A stretch of 64,000 nucleotides of DNA from contig VUYV01000192.1 in assembly GCA_008711295.1 (NCBI GenBank), positions 1,390,269 to 1,454,268 on the forward strand, written 5' to 3'. Below are positions 20,581 through 31,498 of this stretch, one piece after another. Under the pieces are notes generated by a model. The model was given only the letters and a program-made list of their open reading frames with translations, was not told where the DNA came from and ran no database searches. This DNA is from Anarhynchus alexandrinus (Eukaryota; Chordata; Aves; Charadriiformes; Charadriidae). The position numbers and the translations under genes were made by a program. Numbering within the stretch: position 1 is the first letter of the stretch; the number at the start of each line of letters is the position of its first letter.

Positions 20581-21142
20581 GGTTGATGCAATCAGTTTAA
20601 TTTTAGCCATACATATCATTTGAGGACACTTTAAAATTGTGTACATTTTATCCAAGCTGACAGTCCTTGTAATTCCATAATATTGTATAATTTATTCCTG
20701 TCTGTATTTTTGACATCTCTGGATTGCATATCTTCTACTGAATCTTAAATGCTGTTTTTTTAAAACCTACATTCAAAAGGCCTAAGACATATAGTCACAG
20801 AATATGAAAACAAGTCAAAAGACCTGGTTATTTTTTGCTTTGGTTTTGAGCTCTCCTTCCGTTTGTGTTTTGTCTTTGGCTGTAGTACTCCTGGTATTTT
20901 AAAAATGGCTCAATTCGATTCAAGTTGCTTCCTGTCTTCTGAAAAAAAAAAAAAAAGCAAAATACAAATAAGGTTCAGGAAAAGTAATCCTGGCAAACTC
21001 AGTGGATGTTTGCTCTTTCTCGTTGTCTCGGTTTGTTAACCGAGCCCTGCTGGCCGCAGTCTAGTATGTTCGTTCTCCTGCCCACCCTTTCTGGCTGTTG
21101 CGGCAAATACTATTTTTTCCTTTTATTTTTTTTCTTTTCTTT

Positions 21143-21164
21143 TGTGTGTGTGTGTGCGCGCGCA
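21143..21164 (+). repeat. (TG)n(CG)n alternating tract
   Basis: The tract is seven TG units followed directly by CG units. It is strictly alternating purine-pyrimidine over 22 bases, the composition most prone to adopt Z-DNA. It sits in the last kilobase of the predicted AFF2 3' UTR. Confidence 0.85.
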
Positions 21165-21840
21165 TGTATAATTAACCAAAATATCAGGAAAATTTATATA
21201 TGCTTTCTTCTGGTTCCTGGAAATAGAGCAACATTATGACCTTCTGGTCTTCCAGCAAAAGTCAGATTTAATTTCTGCATTGCAGTGCAACTTAATTAGC
21301 TATTGGAATTAGATTACGATTTACTAAATGGCCCTTTACCTTACATTTTTACTTTTTATTTACTGTTGAAGTAGCCTTTTTTTTTCTCATGTGTGCAAAT
21401 ATCATATCAGTAATCACTGCAATTCCACAAGGTGTCTTTGTTCTGAACAAGCATGTTATTCTTGTAAAGTTTTAAGTATAAGTTAAGATGTTTTGTACAG
21501 ACCAAGGTAACTGTTAAAATGTCAAGCAATTACTGAAATGTTGTATAGTTATAAAAGTTTGATTTCTTTTGCTTTATATGTATAAAATTGTATCTTGCCT
21601 GTTTTGCTTTGTATTTCCAACGTGTTGCACAATTACGCATTTTGTTTACATTTGTTCCCTCTTCAGAAAAAAAGAAATAACAGTAATACTTTATGTACAA
21701 ACATTTTAAATGTACTTTTGTTGTTTTTAAACACAATGTCTCTGTATAAATAATATTGGTTGAACTGGTACATTTGTGTCTCTCATAGAGGGATTAATTA
21801 TACTGCCAGTGCATTGAATTATTTAAAAAAAAAAAAGTAA

Positions 21841-21846
21841 AATAAA
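21841..21846 (+). terminator. AFF2: Distal AFF2 polyadenylation signal AATAAA
   Basis: A canonical AATAAA follows an A-rich stretch at the end of a long AT-rich, gene-free segment. It is followed within 60 bases by T-rich and TGT-containing sequence (attctgtcttctgctattttctc) typical of a downstream element. Sequence character changes soon after, moving into a CpG island at 22.2 kb. This is the best candidate for the distal 3' end; cleavage would fall near 21860. Confidence 0.55.
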
Positions 21847-22189
21847 ATTTTTATGAAAATGTAACCCATTTTATCACTATAAATTATTCTGTCTTCTGCT
21901 ATTTTCTCATTCCCCTCTCAGGATACAATGAGTACGGTACAGTAAGTACTGTTTGTGGGAGAGCTGTCATTGGTTTTAATTTTTAATCAATGTGTTTGTG
22001 TCATTGCGGAGACTTAAAATGACTTCATGTTAGAAAATAATGTAGTGCTGATACCAGCTGTGAGGTAACAGGATCAATAGTGTGTTTTCCCCATCCCTGA
22101 GGGGCCTCAGCTGCAAGGCAGCAGCCTAAATCCCGTCTGTCCCAAACCCAACCTAAAGAGGGAAGGAGCCAGCCTTCAAAGGCAGGATT

Positions 22190-22780
22190 TTTTTGGTCGC
22201 TTGCTGACAAGCGGCCCAAGGCTCCAGCGTGACTAAAGTGGTGCGATTCAGCGTGCCGACCCTCTGCGCGGGGGCGCGTTCCTCCCCAGGGCCTTCCCGG
22301 GACGACAAAACTAGAAACGCCAGGTTTTATATCATCCTCGCCGAAATAGCTCGAAGAGCCAGCGCCAAGAATACGGGCTCGAAAGAGATGTAAAAAGCCC
22401 CCAGGAGATGGTAAGCAGCCTGCGATGGGGCGGCTCGGTGCCGCTGAGCGCGGAGCCAGCGAGGTCGAGCTGCCCGCCGGGGAGGGATGAACCGCGGCCC
22501 TCCTGACACCGAGTCCATCTCGGGCCGCTGTCTCCAAGCGAAAGCAGCCGTCGCTGTGGTTTGCCGCACGGCCCCTCACACTTTTACAGTCCTGCTGGAA
22601 ACCTTTTCGCCTTCGTCTGGAGAACCGCGTGCTCTGGAGGTGCCGGGGGGGAGGCACGGGCGGGAGGCGGCTGGCAGGGGTGTCTGAGCCCAGACGGTGT
22701 CGGGGAGGGGGCGGTGAGCACGGAATGCGGGTGGCGGCGCAGAGGGACGCCCTGGGAGGCATAGCGGTGGGCGTTAGTCT
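22190..22780. promoter_or_regulatory. CpG island just downstream of AFF2
   Basis: By hand count there are about 55 CpG dinucleotides in 580 bases, against very few in the surrounding kilobases. The block is GC-rich and contains gcgcgggggcgcg, ccgccgg and accgcgg. Unmethylated islands of this kind normally mark a promoter. AFF2's own promoter lies far upstream and outside the window, so this island belongs to something else: an unannotated non-coding RNA, an antisense transcript running into the AFF2 3' UTR, or an orphan island. The minus strand has a 245-codon open frame (22025-22762) across it, with no recognisable domain. Open frames are expected in GC-rich DNA, so I do not call it a gene. 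Confidence 0.75.
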
Positions 22781-25700
22781 GGATTGGAGGCTGAGTATTT
22801 ACCGTAATGTCCTGCTTAAAACAAAGGGCCGGTAGCTGATACCCTCCTGCTGCTCTGCACCACTCTGATCACATGAAGCGGCTTAAAGCTGTCTGGTCTG
22901 ACCAGGCTATGGCTTTTCCAGTGTCCCCCAGCCCGCTTGTGTGAATGGTGGCCTGTACAGCGGGTGCTAGAGCCCCAGTCCTTCTTAGCAATACACCACT
23001 TCGGAAGAAAATCTGGAATGGGGTGTTTGGAGCTCACTTTGTATCGCATGTGCCCATTTTGCATTCAAGGAGTCCAAAAAGCATCCCCTCTGACTATCTC
23101 AGAGAGAGAGAGAGATGTCTTTTGGGTCAGCAGGAGGGAGGGCAGGTCTGATGCTGCGTGTGCCATTCGTTCCCCGAGTCCTTGGCATCCTCTGGGTGTG
23201 CCCAGAAACCAGCTTGAAGCTGTACCTCACATAGGCAGCTCATGTCATTCCCTGCATGTGTAACCTTGTAATCGGCTGTGAAGTGTTCTGTGATCCCAGC
23301 TATGAATGATGAATGGCTCCACAGAAACCTGTGCTGCACGGCGCTGTTAGTGCGACTGCACAACTCAGAAAAAAAGCACTCAGAAAGAAAAAAAAAAAAA
23401 GTGATAATTATTCATATAGCCAGTACATGGGATTCCCACAGTAGCAAAAGACGCCGGCCCGCTCACCAGAGGGAGAAGTGTCTCCTCCAGACATGCAGTG
23501 AGGGGGGTAATAGAAGATGGGTGTTTGGATGCTGATTTTCATACGCAATTACACACCAACCTCAGGCAAGGTACTGTGTGCCCTTTCCCCAGCCACGGAG
23601 ACATCTTCCCTCCCTCCCTGGCTGTGTGGGGCTGAGGCAGCGGAGTAGGATGTTGGTAAGAGCTATGCAAGGCTCGAGAGAGACCGAAGCGCTACAATTC
23701 CTTGGCCAGCTGAGATGATTTAAGTGCGCGACTCCCTCAGGAATGAATTTGGCCCCCGACAAGCTGCTCTAGACCACGGCGTGTTTGGTTGCCAGCACGA
23801 AGGACGTAGAAGTTGTGAAGCCTTATTTATATCTGAAAAGTCTGGCTGGAGCTTCCCATGGCCTGTAGAGCTAAGGAGTAGGAAGCGTAGCCTAAATCCT
23901 TTCACCAAAAGGCTGAGACTCTCTCCAGCCCCTTCTCCACGGTCCAAAAGGAAAGCAGTGCAGTATCAGCTCCTCGTAACAGAGAGGGATTTCACTTACC
24001 AGCTGCATTTCAAAGTGAATTTAGATATCCTTTTATCCCTTTGATTGAAAAAGGCACATGTGCATGGGGAGTTTCAGGGTTGTTTTGCCCCCATACTGTG
24101 TCCATGCAGTTGGAAGGACTTTATTATAGCTAATGTAAATGTGTTCAGCACACAAACCACATGTGAAGTTAACGTTAAACAGAAGTTCGTGGTCATATGA
24201 GCTACAGAAAAGTCCCTGTTGATATTTTTAGGCATGTATGTAGACTGGCCTTGTGAAAATGAGACGTGTTCTCTCTTTTGGGAACCTGCAGACCTATAAG
24301 CACATGAAACAGCTCAACACAAGGGGTGAGTTAGTAGGTTAAGACCTCAGGAACTGGACTGCAGAAGAAAAGATACTACCTGACAGCACCGGCCTTCCTA
24401 GGCCAGAAAAATTTGACAAGTTTGGGCAATAACCTTTAGGATCAGTTTTCCTTTGAGTTCTATGTAATTCACCTGTGCAACCACCGTTGGAGCTCTTCTC
24501 AGGTGCTTCATGGTTATGTTTGTCACCCATGGGTTTGTGCGTGGCACCTGGTGTGTTCTGCTGGTGTGCAGCTGCCTGAACATGCGGCTGCTGATATGTG
24601 CAGGATTGCATGAAGATTTGCTCAAGAGTTCACAGGAAAACTTGAGTGAAAAAGTTAAAAAAGAAAACCAACGGCCACCACTACCACCACTGTTCGCTCC
24701 CCATTTTTCAGCCAGCTCCAGGCAGATGGGGTTCACCGTTTCGGCAGGGGGGGCACGGTGAGAAATGTGTGTGGTTGGATGTGATGAAGCCGCATGAAAA
24801 ATGCTCCATTTTCTGCTTTCTGAGGGAGCTGAGCCTTGCCGCCTGGGTGCCAGGGTGCCAGCTTCCCTCTGCCCTGCCTCCCTCGGTGAAACCTCAGTGC
24901 CCGCTGCTCTCATGCAGCACGCCAGCTCTGAGCTGCTGCAGGAGTGAAGCCCCCGAGCGTTCGCTGCCTTTGAAGGGCGATTCCCACCTGTGGCAGCGGC
25001 TGCCAGAAAACTCAGCACACCCCGGTACCCCTTAGTGCCGATCCTGGGCTTCGGGCAGCACCGGGGGCCTGGTCTAACTCTCCATCCCAAGGAATTTCAG
25101 CCTCACAGTGCTGTAACAGAGAGCAAATTCTGCAGCACTTTCTTCTTTTTCTAGGTGTTTTTTTTTTGGCAACTCTACATTCGCTGCCTATCAAGCAGGA
25201 ACTAAATAAAAAGGCTGTTATTGTGCTTCGAGCCATCAGTTTAAGAGCAATCACCTATGCGTTGGGGATGTGCTGGCAGGGAATTATCTGCAATGAGAAG
25301 CCGCTTGCCAATCAGCGGTGGAAAAGCTCGTTGGCTTTAGCTGTACCTCGAAGTGGATGTGACTCATTCAGTGAAGTGCAGCACTCAGATCTCTAATGCC
25401 CTCTACGGTTTGGGAGCTGATTAGCCAAGAGGAGCCTCCTCCAGATGGGTGTCCAGGGCATCCCTGGTGCCCGAGCCGCCCGCCCTGCGTGGCTGAAGCC
25501 CTGAGCCTGAGCTGCTGCTCGTGAGTGTCGTCCTGCCCAGCTCCACGGAGCCACAATGAGAGGCAGCAGGTTTGCTGTGGGGGACCACAAAAGCTGCCAA
25601 ATCCTGACTGGGGAAGGAGGTGTCAGAGGAGCAATGTGCCCGGGAAGCTCTGACATTGGCACTGAGGAACCATAGGGTATCATGAAGGAAATACTTTCAT

Positions 25701-26929
25701 ACGAAATGTTCCACAGCCAAGATGACATGATGTCTCCGGCTTGGACCACGCTGCGTCGGTGAGCCTCTGCCAGCTCCAGGCAGAGAGATGAGTTTCTCCC
25801 TAAGGGCTCCTATGACTGAAGGTGGCTTTGGGTGTCCAGAGGCTGGATACAGACGGTTTGGCAGCAGGCTCTTTTCCACACTACTCAAACAAATCCCTTC
25901 TTGGCTCCACAGAGCTGGTGTTGATTCAAGGACAGACCCATATTCTCCAATGTGATGGTGACGAGGGACTGGCCTCGCAGACCATCTAATTAGTTCTGCT
26001 CTAGGCAGGAGAGCCCTCCTCCGCTGCTCAGCTCAGCAGGTTGCTCCCTCCTTTGGCAGCAGTGTCCTTGTCACCAGTGCCGTTGGGGACACGTGGATGG
26101 CTTCCCCTGCGGGGTCTGAGGTTATCCCGGCAGCCGCTGCCCTGCGGAAGGGACGGGCTCGGTCAGCCAGTAAAGGTAGGCTTGGACCGGGACTTACCAG
26201 GTGAAGTTTAGTGGCCTGTTGGTGTTCAGGAGGTTAAAGCAGATGACCACACTGACTAAAAAAAATCTATCAGCTTGTTAATCAGGTCACCTGCCCTCAT
26301 CACGGTGTATTCTGGAGAGACACAGAGCCTGAGCCTAAATCCAGGTTATTTCACACTGACTTAACATGTCAAATCCCAGGGTAAGTGAAATCAGATTCAG
26401 GCCTTCAGATTTGTAACACCAGCATGAAAAACACTGCAGCTGCACCGACTACTCGGGGTTTACGCAGGCGTAACTATGATTTCGCTGTCAAAACTGGCAT
26501 CTCCTGTCGTGAGCGCTGGACTCTCCAGGCCTACGGAAATGTCACCTCCATGTCTCAAGGAGGCATTTCAATCTCAATCATCCCTGAATCAATCAATGAA
26601 AATAGCACATCTATTTTAATAATGAAGCACCGTGGGCCAGCGCACAAAACTCCCGGTGTCTGGCACTGGGGCTGCCGACGTGCTGCCAGCCCGTGGCTCA
26701 GGCTCCAGCTCTCTCCTCGCCTCCGCCAGCCCTATCAGCCCCCCAAAGTCGCTGCTGGCGCGCGATTCCAGGAGGGTAATTTATTACCCTGAAGAGCCTG
26801 ACTCTTCTCTCCCATCTATCTATATCTCTGGTTTACATTGTTTATGTTAGCATAATCATTTCTCAGGGATAATGTCAATAAATGCTGGAGACAAAAGCAA
26901 CACCAACACCACCAAACAACAGAAAGCCC
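22781..26929. other. Intergenic, no gene seen
   Basis: This stretch is mixed sequence downstream of the CpG island. It contains an (AG)n run at 23101-23114 and an A-rich run at 23383-23400. A GC-rich patch at about 24.84-25.08 kb has a scatter of CpGs too thin to call an island. Open frames of up to 230 codons (minus strand, 24398-25090) follow the GC-rich patch and have no domain-like features. A weak ancient-repeat-like piece lies near 26325-26405 (ending tgaaatcagattcaggcc). Confidence 0.6.
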
Positions 26930-27190
26930 AACTGCTAAATAATTCCTAGAATGAGTTGTCAGAAACCTTTTATTTACTGATTCCGCGCATTTCATTTATT
27001 CCTGGCAGCGGGCCAACCTTTCTGACAGTTAAGATTTATTGATTTAATTGCCTAGGGTAACCATGCAATAAAATCATCTCAAAGATAAATTTTCATGGCA
27101 CTGTGCAGCATTGAAGTAATTTTTCAAGTGCTATGGCTATATTTCTGCAGGTTACAGGTGCAAAATTTGCTTAAAGCAGAAATGTCTCAT
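26930..27190. other. Candidate conserved non-coding element (AT-rich block)
   Basis: The block is dense in homeodomain and bZIP-like cores (ttgatttaattgcc, atgcaataaaatcatc, gtaatttttcaag) with no simple repeats and few mutational scars such as runs. This is the look of amniote conserved non-coding elements, but conservation cannot be judged from one sequence. A multi-species alignment would decide. Confidence 0.25.
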
Positions 27191-27231
27191 TATTGTAACC
27201 CCAGCGCATCAGTGTGGTCCCTCCTGTGAAA

Positions 27232-27324
27232 CTCCTTTCTTCTTTGCTTTTTCCCCTCTCCTTTCTTTCCCTTTCTTTCTCTCTGTCACTGGCTCTTTCT
27301 GTGCTCTCCCCCCCCCCCCCCCCN
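27232..27324 (+). repeat. Polypyrimidine tract ending in C16 and an assembly N
   Basis: About 75 bases of C/T-rich sequence lead to 16 consecutive C (27308-27323) followed by a single N at 27324. The N most likely marks a base or short gap that sequencing could not resolve through the homopolymer. The true length of the C run is unknown. Confidence 0.9.
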
Positions 27325-30300
27325 TTAATTGGTTCGTATATTCAATGCCCAGGAGAAGTGAAGCTTCAGTTTAATTAGTAGTGGGCTTAGAGGTTATTTA
27401 CAATGTTATACAGAAACATTTGTTTCCAGCTGTGTGATGCTTTTTAACACAGAGGCCTCGCATGGTAGATGATTGCCATTTGTGACATTATAGTTTATTG
27501 AATCTTTAGATCTTTTTATTTACGCTGTTAAAGGGCTCATTATAGTTCAGAACAAGGAGCAAATGAAAAACTCTGATTAATTCCCAGGTTAATGGTAACA
27601 TGTCTGAAGTCAGAGATAGCATAAACTTTTAACAATGGGAAATGTTTTCTTCTTTCTATTTGGGGTGGGGGATGTTTCTGGGTTTGAGCGTGGGATTTAA
27701 TGGCCTATTGCTCTGGCAGCCTTGGCAGCTTCCCTTGCCAGATCTGAATGTTTAATTTCACTCTCCTGCCCCATTGAGGACGTTCAGCCAAAGGCAGCTC
27801 CAAGGTGCCTCCAGGAGAGCGTGGGCACCCAGCCTCGCAGCGGAAAGACTGGCTGCCGGCGGTCCTGTGGCCTCGGCCACCGTGGCCTCTGCGAGCCATG
27901 CCAGCGCTGAGTCCAGCAGCACAAACATACACTGGGAAACAAAGTAGGGGGTTTTACTCCACCAGCCTGGTGCAGGAGATAGCTGTGGTGAGGAGACGAC
28001 GAGCAGCCGTCTCCCAGGCACCTCCTCAGGGTGATGCTGTCACTCAAGACCTGATCGCCCATCAGACCCGTGCTGCTGTGGGCCAGTGGAGCTTCCCCAG
28101 CACCTCTGATGGCTCCTGGAGCCCTTGGCAGGGCTGCTGCCAGGTTTGCCCAGCTGAGCTCATCTTGAATGACTTTTAGTCCCGTACGCTAGTGGACTTC
28201 CCCTACCCTCATCTCATCCTGCAGCTTTCTCTCTCGTCACTGGTCAGTATGGCCCCGACACCTGTGCCTTACACCCCCTATGCACTCACCACCCTTCTGC
28301 AGCATGGTCTTCTCCAGCTCTCAACTGCTGTTGCCATGTCTAAGGACCCACCTGTGGATAACTTGTTTTCTGCAAGGCTGCGATGAATTTGCCGCCATCT
28401 GTAGGGCACGATGCACGACCTGATGGACAACCTGGGGGCTGCCGTGCTGCACAAGTTGCCCACCACCCTCCCCTGCAGCAATCCGGTGAGGGCACAGGTC
28501 TCCCCAGCCCAGAGCACAGCACTGTCCCACCACGCTGCAGGAAAGTGCTGCTGCCCACACGGACACCGAGACACACCGCTGAGCACTTCTGCTCCCACGG
28601 CACTAGAGAGCTATGCCGCATACAAAACTGCCCAGTAAGTCAGTCACAAAAAAAACCCCTATATATAGAAAATGCATAAATGACCTATTAAAGCTGAGTT
28701 TAATTTACAAGCAACATGACTACAACTTTGGTCTGTTAATTTGGATTAGCTCCAAGACAAACAGCACATGAGATATGTTCTTATCTGTGAGGGAAAATTT
28801 GCTCCTTGTTTTCAAAATCGTGCAGTCTCAGATGGGCAGATTAGGGTCTGTGTTATCATTGTTAACCCACGAGCGGATCAGATGGAGGGTTTTGCAAAAC
28901 AAGCTTATTTTAATTCAAATTATTAGGAATAAAATGTGAAAATGGGCTGATGGCTTACTTTTTCTGGTGGAAAAGAGAGCTTGGACTTGCAGATTTGCTC
29001 CGCTGACAAGCTTGTGGATCTCACACAGCAAACACTGACTTTAAAGCCTAGGACCTTTACGCTTGCAGTTTAACCTCTTCGACCTCTACCCCTCTGACTT
29101 CAGCCTTTCATTAGGTGAAATACGAAGGCAGGTTGGATACATTAAAAAGAGTATTAGTGAGAAGAGAGGCAGTTGAATCGATAATGTCAGTAAAGGTAGA
29201 CCTATTTATAGAGAAACAATGTCAGCATATGATAAACCTGTGAGTAAATTGGCTGAAAGCCCAGAGCTTTGTACTGGTTTGGAGAGCTTGAAGGGATCTG
29301 AGCAGCAACAAGCACAATCAGTAATCCCGGGGCTCAAAAATGTCAGCCATGACAACTGGGGATCAGAAAAACAGCAAGAGTGTCCTCGGGTGGGAGAGGA
29401 AGGATGGAGGGAAGGAAGGAAGAGGGAAGATGGGCATAGTTTCAAGTATCGTCAAAGGGAAATGCCAAGTCCTTAAGCTGGGCAGCAAGGGTGAAAGCTG
29501 AGGTCCATGTTTACTCTTTTTAAAACAGGGAGACCTCCCACTCTGCAACCACACACAAGCCTCCAGGCACCTAAAATCAACAGGCACCTCCAAATTCAAG
29601 ACAAAACCTGTCCAGGTATTCAGAAAAAAACATGCCACATGTACTGACTAGATACACAAGTCCCTCCGTTGATCACCAGGAGAGGAAACTTGGCAACTTC
29701 AGAGAATCTGATTCACCCTAACCAATCTGATACTTGGGTTGGGCTTTTTTAAGGTAAGAGACTATTCAAAGTGATCTGAATACAGTCTTCAGTCTATAGT
29801 CAAGTCTATAAATAACTAACATTGACCAGATACAACACCCTATTTCTTTTCATTGGCTCTATAGAAAGTGAGCTTTGTTAGAGTTAAGCTGATGTTCTAG
29901 ACACCAATCCTATGGGTCATTGAGGCCTACCATGAAGACACACAGTCTGAACATACTTTTGGTAATTAGCATTAATTGGAAAATTTAAAAAGAACAGGAT
30001 TTCTGTTTCATATGAACATTTGAACAACTCTTGTTCCAGTTCCAAAGCAAAATGATATTTTTTTCCCAGTTGTCAAAATTCTCCTTCTCTGCACCCTTAC
30101 CCCAAGAATTCCAAGTTTGGGGCAGCTCCTCTAGGTTCTTCCCAGAGAACTCAGAAAGCTTCATTTTGTGATATCACCCTGAATTACAAAGCATCCTTTG
30201 GGGTTTTTTTGGTGTGTTTCCTTAGGTTCTGTGACAACTTCAGTGAAGCAGGATACACCAGATGATGTGGGCGGTTACGTTTCTGTTTAACTGACTTTCT

Positions 30301-30871
30301 GCTAATTTTTTCCTTTCACAATTCACTGCAGCTATGGGCAGGCTGGCAACGCAGGAATGTAAGAGTACACGAAACACGATAGACTCATGTTTGTGGGGGG
30401 AGTTCAGAAATAGCAACCAAACCAAGGAGCTTTCAAGTGAATAAAAACCCATTCAGAAATGCAACCGGCGAGATCAAGCCTCTTCCCTGAGTCGTAGGTG
30501 TGTAGAGCCAGATGTGTACCATATAAATGTGTGGGTACGCTGTATCCTGCCAATAAACAAACACAGGAGGAGACAGGTCCACATCAGAGCACACAGATCA
30601 CTTGAGCCCTATCAAAAAATCCACAGTTAATGAGCCCTTCCAGGAGATTTCAGTCATCCTCATTTGAAGTGGTCAGGTGAGACAACGGGGAAAGCCCACC
30701 AGGTGGCCAGGTTTAGGCGGTCTTGGGAGTGGTGGTGTTTGAGAGCCATGTCCTAAACCACCCCGGAGCTGCTGGTTTTGGTCCAGTAGACCCAATGCTC
30801 CGTCTGGAGCCAAATTATCCCAGTTCTGGTCTCAGAGTGAATGTGTGCTACCTGTCCCAAACAGAACGTAA
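27325..30871. other. Intergenic, no gene seen; candidate regulatory block at its start
   Basis: The first 300 bases (27330-27625) are AT-rich with TTAATT, TTTAATTAG and TGATTAATTC cores and look like a non-coding regulatory block. The part from 27.77 to 28.62 kb is GC-richer and carries overlapping open frames on both strands up to 124 codons, without recognisable domains. A purine-rich patch (ggaaggatggagggaaggaa) lies near 29.4 kb. From 28.68 to 30.87 kb nothing stands out. Confidence 0.55.
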
Positions 30872-31498
30872 ATAAAAAGGGAAAAGGCTATCAATCATGT
30901 TAAGACCCCTACTGACACATACTGTGCTCACATACATAGCATAAATACCTCTAAAAAGCTCATTTTTAAAGAATCAGAATTACAAGCTGCTTCAAAACCC
31001 CTGCACTCTATTAACATTGAGAATGTGTCCTTTGATATAAACTCTTCTAGAAATGATTCAGATGAATTAGCACAGGAAAATCTTGCTGAGTTGGAAAGCG
31101 CTGAATCGGAAGCAGTGCAGTCAGTGAATAATGAAAGTAAACCATCATTCTGAAGTATGACTAATGGTGACATGGCCTGTCTAGAAGAACAAATAACCAA
31201 AAGACATACTACTTGGCCCCAAAACTGGGCTGAACATTTTTTGAAATGACTTCACTGCTGTATGAAGACTATTAACAAAACGGGAAACCCTGCCAGCTTG
31301 TGGACTACAAGTCCAATGAGGGAGAATTTCACTTGTCCACAGGAGAGACAGATGATTCACTTTGTAAAAGAGTGGGACTTATTACTCTTAGAGGCAATAT
31401 TAATAGATCCTTCCGAAACCGCCCATGGAACAGATCTATTGACAGTGCCAAGATCCTTAGCTGAAAAATGTGCCGAGAAACTTGAATCTGCATTGTAG
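30872..31498 (+). pseudogene. Decayed coding sequence (209 codons, two internal TGA), source gene unknown
   Basis: One plus-strand frame stays open from the TAA at 30869 to the TAG at 31496-31498, broken only by TGA at 31151 and TGA at 31247. The translation looks like protein rather than translated intergenic DNA. An acidic, Ser/Asn-rich part (DSDELAQENLAELESAESEA, around residues 65-85) is followed by a Trp- and Leu-rich part (TWPQNWAEHFLK, then HFVKEWDLLLLEAILIDPSE and PRSLAEKCAEKLESAL). I do not recognise the family. No intron-like interruption is visible and no poly(A) tail follows, so it may be an old retrocopy or one large exon of a lost gene. TGA at both breaks fits CGA-to-TGA decay. 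The minus-strand frame at 30928-31200 is its shadow. Confidence 0.5.

Larger units (their letters stand above)
12294..21865 (+). other. AFF2: AFF2 3' untranslated region (predicted, ~9.5 kb)
   Basis: After the TAG stop there is no further coding signal. A well-placed poly(A) signal and T-rich downstream sequence appear only near 21.84 kb. Mammalian AFF2 mRNAs are known for a very long 3' UTR of many kilobases, so a distal end here is plausible. Several earlier AATAAA hexamers (12704, 13412, 13597, 14410, 15367) could give shorter isoforms. A Pumilio-type site TGTAAATA lies at 13831-13838. The region also holds simple repeats and several short ancient-repeat-like pieces near 19.2-20.6 kb. The 3' limit is inferred; RNA data would settle it. 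Confidence 0.55.

Noticed and set aside
22025..22762. 245-codon minus-strand open frame over the CpG island as a gene
   Set aside because: Composition is Arg/Pro/Ser/Gly-rich as expected from GC-rich DNA, no domain or signal is seen, and no splice or poly(A) context supports it. Kept only as part of the CpG-island finding.
24398..25090. 230-codon minus-strand open frame
   Set aside because: It follows a GC-rich patch, overlaps plus-strand frames of similar length, and has no domain-like features.
31151..31249. In-frame TGA codons at 31 kb as selenocysteine codons of a selenoprotein
   Set aside because: The surrounding protein is not a selenoprotein family I know, no Cys-like redox motif surrounds the TGAs, and no SECIS-like hairpin was seen downstream. 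CGA-to-TGA decay is simpler.
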